Positions 6,501 to 6,876 of a stretch of 6,876 nt of DNA are shown in pieces. Origin of the DNA: Flavobacteriaceae bacterium. GTDB lineage: Bacteria; Bacteroidota; Bacteroidia; Flavobacteriales; Flavobacteriaceae. The notes below the pieces were generated by a model. It did no database searches. It saw only the letters and a list, made by a program, of their open reading frames with translations, and was not told where the DNA came from. How positions within the stretch are numbered: the stretch's first letter is position 1; each line of letters opens with the position of its first letter. The stretch spans positions 1 through 6,876 of the forward strand of contig JALWYP010000171.1 in NCBI GenBank assembly GCA_026992695.1, written 5' to 3'. Made by a program: the position numbers and the translations under genes.

Positions 6501-6876
6501 TTTAGTTCGGTTAAATATCCGTTAATAAATATTTCCATATCACCCACCAAAGGGCAGTTGCCTGTTTCTATCCAATTAATGTAGTCTCCGTCACCTTCCA
6601 TTTCGTTTATGGCATCTTCCTCACTTACACCTGAATTATATAAATTATCTATAGGGATAAAGCGTTGTTCTTTATCTTGGTAGGTATTAGTTGCTTGATC
6701 GCAAAAGTTGGGGTTTAACTCATTAATTGTAATTGCACTTATATCATAGTTGTCAAGAACGTTTAAGATAGAAGTTTCATCGTTATCGCCAATACAACCG
6801 TTATAACAACCTTGTTCTTTTGCGTAAATATTAAGAAACACATATTTTATTTTTTCTTTTAAGCTTTGATAATTAG
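230..6876 (-). CDS. Rhs/YD-repeat polymorphic toxin, N-terminus outside the window
   Basis: This is a giant Rhs-family protein of the polymorphic toxin class. Such proteins form a beta-barrel shell of YD repeats around a C-terminal toxin that is delivered to competing cells. The reading frame has no stop from the right edge (first full codon at 6874) to the TAA at 230-232, giving 2214 visible residues. A GTG at 6839-6841 is in frame, but the frame stays open 11 codons further to the edge, so it is probably not the true start, and any signal peptide lies outside. Domain order is: Cys-containing beta-rich region, alpha/beta-like segment, Cys-rich linker, at least ten YD motifs with a lectin-like insertion, RHS core, and variable toxin tip. 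The small gene starting eight bases downstream is probably co-transcribed and encodes immunity. The delivery route (type IX secretion, type VI secretion or other) cannot be told from this window. The Rhs assignment is near certain; the toxin activity is inferred. Confidence 0.93.
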   Translation of the reverse strand, partial: NYQSLKEKIKYVFLNIYAKEQGCYNGCIGDNDETSILNVLDNYDISAITINELNPNFCDQATNTYQDKEQRFIPIDNLYNSGVSEEDAINEMEGDGDYINWIETGNCPLVGDMEIFINGYLTELNSNGQYLPPIGNRPLTGQYLTPDLLEAFGGDAANPPVSINLVGNDVSSTTLTISVNTSPALPTSDQITINAPGYDWNNYSTISPPTGANWNIISINNLYYVPGSYNQQTQQFAFEFVAQILTVNGFEEAVFNGTTLAAIGECGTTDNGVGEVLDDQMSDPNSPYGCTRQANFTIDFIALLNELKNTGHINDVSYPLSSTTYYTNSFLPEFLGDPNYDAVWNAQTQFQYYNILNTNTYFNLQMDNGILLDDVNISSFESITYVNTTGSGDIIKLYYTNTNNQVAYFDASFKQGLPYSCCEINLTSETNIYAFLDCTSMTVNDAFYLKEKLIEWFAEFQITNPDPLYVGKLYILPVGTGPQPNDQLFEQYLQHPKSLLTGIVHFTVDPNFTVLIDPQYLPIGTDVLNNSIPIEDDAVCLSFVDETHNAYHSNIENDFTGQPTTIFQNDYIYFRDNYNSFNYFKGVLYPIPRLGGGHAESTRALMLQAMAAIEGRTLTSTELDAFNVNPQVDVSAILSSNPYEGILSDGSTYIPLKNLGWRGVYDKISPASSVFSTAQFQEEITDLVLFDSDGTTDCTPCIPQTVAPVSCTEKYNEFLTLMNTVPNYQLPDFLSNDPVPNEDPVENEGRDNFCNFNFGYLVDGYTAYLQQPAFNIINGGNQGTESDFFISIAEFGATNLNYGYNDYQAVIDAYAVYTAQGQNPFLSWSAYVNDVYMVENTVCPPAPMLPGPIEVEENDSCNEMVINIEETYMEDAYNNYIDALVQQFKTGYIQAAISNLVENLDMQYQDNEYQYTLYYYDQAGNLDQTVPPQGVDKLSLTNQENQVINSFRENGEPANVNPPPVVSNHSLKTRYKYNSLNQLIWQQTPDGNQSWFAYDDLGRIIASQNAKQNTDAQNSITQPQYDLDSNVYELFDGTIKKNTTTWKNSAGYSLETINTNGYVSHKLVAPASQNKNVIVGLTYAGTSISLLEPFNRVDYGIYTYDQAGENKFKIYHRGTEITLPQGTQNNFNPGDVLKVERQSGQINFYINNTLLLAITESNYGGNQTGNPLKAQFALHDDNNTISELTLVDYNNANDQREFFSYTKYDAIGRIIEAGQFKTASDNYDISDEGKLIDFTLPNPTAVNTFNFSLGHRDQVSNTYYDSPILLPYSTTGNNTTYSSTLFDSYNPQNARNRVTAVTYTKNFISVTAATYGEYDNAIFYNYDIHGNVKQLVNFFTKLYFPDAPQPVHYKTVDYEYDLISGNVNKVIFQKNRIDQFIHKYTYDADNRIVSVETSNNGLIWEKDATYQYYKHGPLARTVLGNKKIQGLDYVYTLQGWLKSVNGQDLSNSNLDPGKDGIIAIGSNTTAKDAFGYTLDYYNGDYIASFPNAYQAQTITQDPSVTTSNKNLYNGNIKQMTTSLRELEDALLPTQVNRYTYDQLNRITGFSSSSVTGTQGNYTQKDSYQAQYSFDRNGNLQNLVRKVFDKDNNNNGVPITMDDFTYQYKSGTNQLTLINDAINTNNQIVDFGTDIKDQSTALGVAYNEADPNTHNYIYDEIGQLIEDKTEHLTIKWQVDGKVKEVLKSPQNTRVQTVIRFDYDGLGNRIAKKTSYLQSTNENATYYVRDAQGNVLAVYNANTFNEGGLKGTVTLKELNLYGSSRLGLEQKDLVIYDSYNNNPNTNYNALASTIGDKRYELTNHLDNVLSVVSDKKIPTLAGSSLSYFNADIKSYNDYYPFGMLLPNRHQNSGDYRYGFQNQEMDDEIKGEGSSYDFGARFHDPRVGRWLSIDQFEKRYPELSPYSFAANNPNIYIDFDGRDYIIFIENKTVTQNTTTHFTATDFYTTTATNPNSTYSYMVVKAEGPDRFFYNQNTTTIYQRNGEEVSRSALVQSYKEFFPLDENGLPNTRGKRTGITSTGGLFLGGQRDSDFTSLAKLAPDNIKDALIEKNAVYGGLKSQKSTAEMTEVLYATTAITFAAIELSPALVNLLKTSPAIMKTVGSVFKIEGVSYTRVGRWMTTSELEIMQNTGRVVEGGGGQTFVSTAGKQRWKGNAVNGSVYVEFDVPTNSLLQGGDDALKMIGPNAMGSQKRMLQKAGGEMLPEAKNISPVIDKK
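524..540 (-). repeat. 17-bp imperfect direct repeat, toxin copy (RVGRW)
   Basis: On the plus strand this reads ccatcttccaactcttg. It differs from the core copy at 1214-1230 by one base and lies exactly 690 bases (230 codons) away. It encodes the RVGRW at the start of the toxin domain. Confidence 0.7.
605..664 (-). other. Hydrophobic segment before the toxin tip
   Basis: A run of 20 mostly apolar residues from ATTAITFAAIEL to SPALVNLL lies between the RHS core and the toxin domain. It contains one Glu, so it may be an amphipathic or buried helix instead of a true membrane span. In other Rhs and contact-dependent toxins, pre-toxin hydrophobic stretches are thought to help folding inside the shell or crossing of the target membrane. 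That role here is inference. Confidence 0.35.
1115..1375 (-). other. RHS repeat-associated core domain
   Basis: This covers residues about 1834-1920. It shows the hallmark order YPFGMLLPNR, YRYGFQNQEMDDE, YDFGARFHDPRVGRW, YPELSPYSFAANNP and IDFDGRD. This conserved block closes the Rhs shell and marks the boundary between the constant body and the variable tip; everything after it (294 residues) is expected to differ between relatives. In proteobacterial Rhs proteins the core releases the toxin by aspartyl autoproteolysis at DPxG motifs. Here the two corresponding sites read IDQF (1199-1207) and IDFDG (1121-1135). The aspartates are kept, but the usual proline after each is replaced by Gln and Phe. 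Cleavage is therefore uncertain. Confidence 0.9.
1214..1230 (-). repeat. 17-bp imperfect direct repeat, core copy (RVGRW)
   Basis: On the plus strand this reads ccatctaccaactcttg. It matches 16 of 17 bases of the copy at 524-540, in the same frame, and both encode Arg-Val-Gly-Arg-Trp. This copy lies in the DPRVGRW motif of the RHS core. Confidence 0.7.
1376..4141 (-). repeat. YD-repeat (RHS shell) region
   Basis: This covers residues about 912-1833. Degenerate YD motifs recur throughout: YYYDQAGNL (first, about 4097-4123), FAYDDLGRI, YTKYDAIGRI, YNYDIHGNV, YEYDLISGNV, YTYDADNRI, YTYDQLNRI, YSFDRNGNL, YIYDEIGQL and FDYDGLGNRI. Late partner motifs such as YYVRDAQGNVLAVY and LYGSSRLGL follow. 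In known structures such repeats form a spiralling beta-sheet that closes into a hollow shell holding the toxin. The repeats are irregular in spacing and not identical at DNA level, so they are old protein repeats and not recent tandem duplications. The block is interrupted by a lectin-like domain at 3302-3679. GC is about 44% over 1441-1800, higher than in both ends of the gene. Confidence 0.9.
3302..3679 (-). other. Jelly-roll, concanavalin/lectin-like domain inserted among YD repeats
   Basis: This covers residues about 1066-1191. The stretch reads as alternating beta strands: NVIVGLTYAG, NRVDYGIYTYD, FKIYHRGTEI, GDVLKVERQSGQINFYINN and ISELTLVDY. The run of IDYGIY-like strand, GD, Val-x-Arg, Gly, xxFYxNN/NG turn and terminal ELxLVDY is the pattern I associate with concanavalin-A/SPRY-like accessory domains in Bacteroidota surface proteins, which may bind glycans or protein partners. 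It sits between the FAYDDLGRI and YTKYDAIGRI motifs. The fold call is by eye. Ligand binding is a guess. Confidence 0.5.
4800..5580 (-). other. N-terminal alpha/beta-like segment of unknown function
   Basis: This covers residues about 432-692. It begins with a hydrophobic strand leading to FLDCTSM (5552-5572), then a helix (KEKLIEWFAEF), a strand with LYVGKLYILPVG, a second Asp-ended strand LSFVDETHNAYH (5231-5260), then FKGVLYPIPRLGGGHAEST, an Ala/Leu helix (ALMLQAMAAIEGR) and GVYDKISPASSVF (about 4849-4890). Strands ending in Asp followed by Thr/Ser, alternating with helices, suggest a Rossmann-like or VWA-like unit, but the classic DxSxS metal site is not intact. It differs from the beta-rich sequence on both sides and is AT-rich (about 32% GC over 4801-5640 against about 42% over 4321-4800). 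I do not recognise a named family with confidence. Confidence 0.35.
5600..6876 (-). other. Cys-containing, beta-rich N-terminal region, unrecognised
   Basis: This covers residues 1 to about 425, continuing out of the window. It is rich in Asn, Thr, Tyr and Asp with few Lys/Arg, as in exported Bacteroidota proteins. It contains a paired-cysteine motif GCYNGC near the edge, a beta-sandwich-like stretch (VSINLVGNDV...STTLTISV, about 6320-6400), and further cysteines including the SCC near 5600-5620 that could form disulfides outside the cytoplasm. It most likely precedes and caps the Rhs shell. No family is recognised. Confidence 0.45.

Noticed and set aside
5996..6584. Two overlapping plus-strand frames opposite the N-terminal region
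   Set aside because: They are antisense to a continuous coding frame, overlap each other, and show no family features.

Overview
The window is almost entirely one very large minus-strand gene, with the start of a second gene directly behind it. Long tyrosine/aspartate (YD) repeats, an RHS core of the form YPFGM...GARFHDPRVGRW...DGRD, low GC, and an absence of Shine-Dalgarno-like sequences before the second gene all point to a Bacteroidota bacterium, probably from the Flavobacteriia. That assignment rests on sequence style only, since no rRNA or marker gene is present.

Layout, in transcription order (right to left). Bases 6876 to 230 encode an Rhs/YD-repeat protein whose N-terminus lies outside the window; 2214 residues are visible. 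Residues here are counted from the first complete codon, at 6874. The order is: a cysteine-containing, beta-rich N-terminal part (residues 1 to about 430); a compact, AT-rich alpha/beta-looking segment (about 430-690); a short Cys-rich linker and helical region (about 695-910); YD repeats (about 912-1830), interrupted by a jelly-roll/lectin-like domain (1066-1191); the RHS-associated core (about 1834-1920); and a variable 294-residue C-terminus with a hydrophobic segment and a terminal toxin-like domain of about 104 residues (2111-2214). Eight bases after the stop codon, a small acidic protein begins at 221 and runs off the left edge.

This is the arrangement of a polymorphic toxin: a secreted Rhs shell, an exchangeable toxic tip, and a cognate immunity gene immediately downstream. 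The tip resembles, from memory of the family, the TreTu-type ADP-ribosyltransferase tips that modify elongation factor Tu. That call is tentative, and the immunity assignment is by position and protein character. GC falls from about 44% in the YD-repeat region (1441-1800) to about 35% in the core and C-terminus (481-1440) and about 23% over the immunity gene (1-240), as expected if the toxin-immunity end has been exchanged. There is no intergenic stretch over 300 bases, and I see no RNA gene, CRISPR array, IS element, terminator or promoter.
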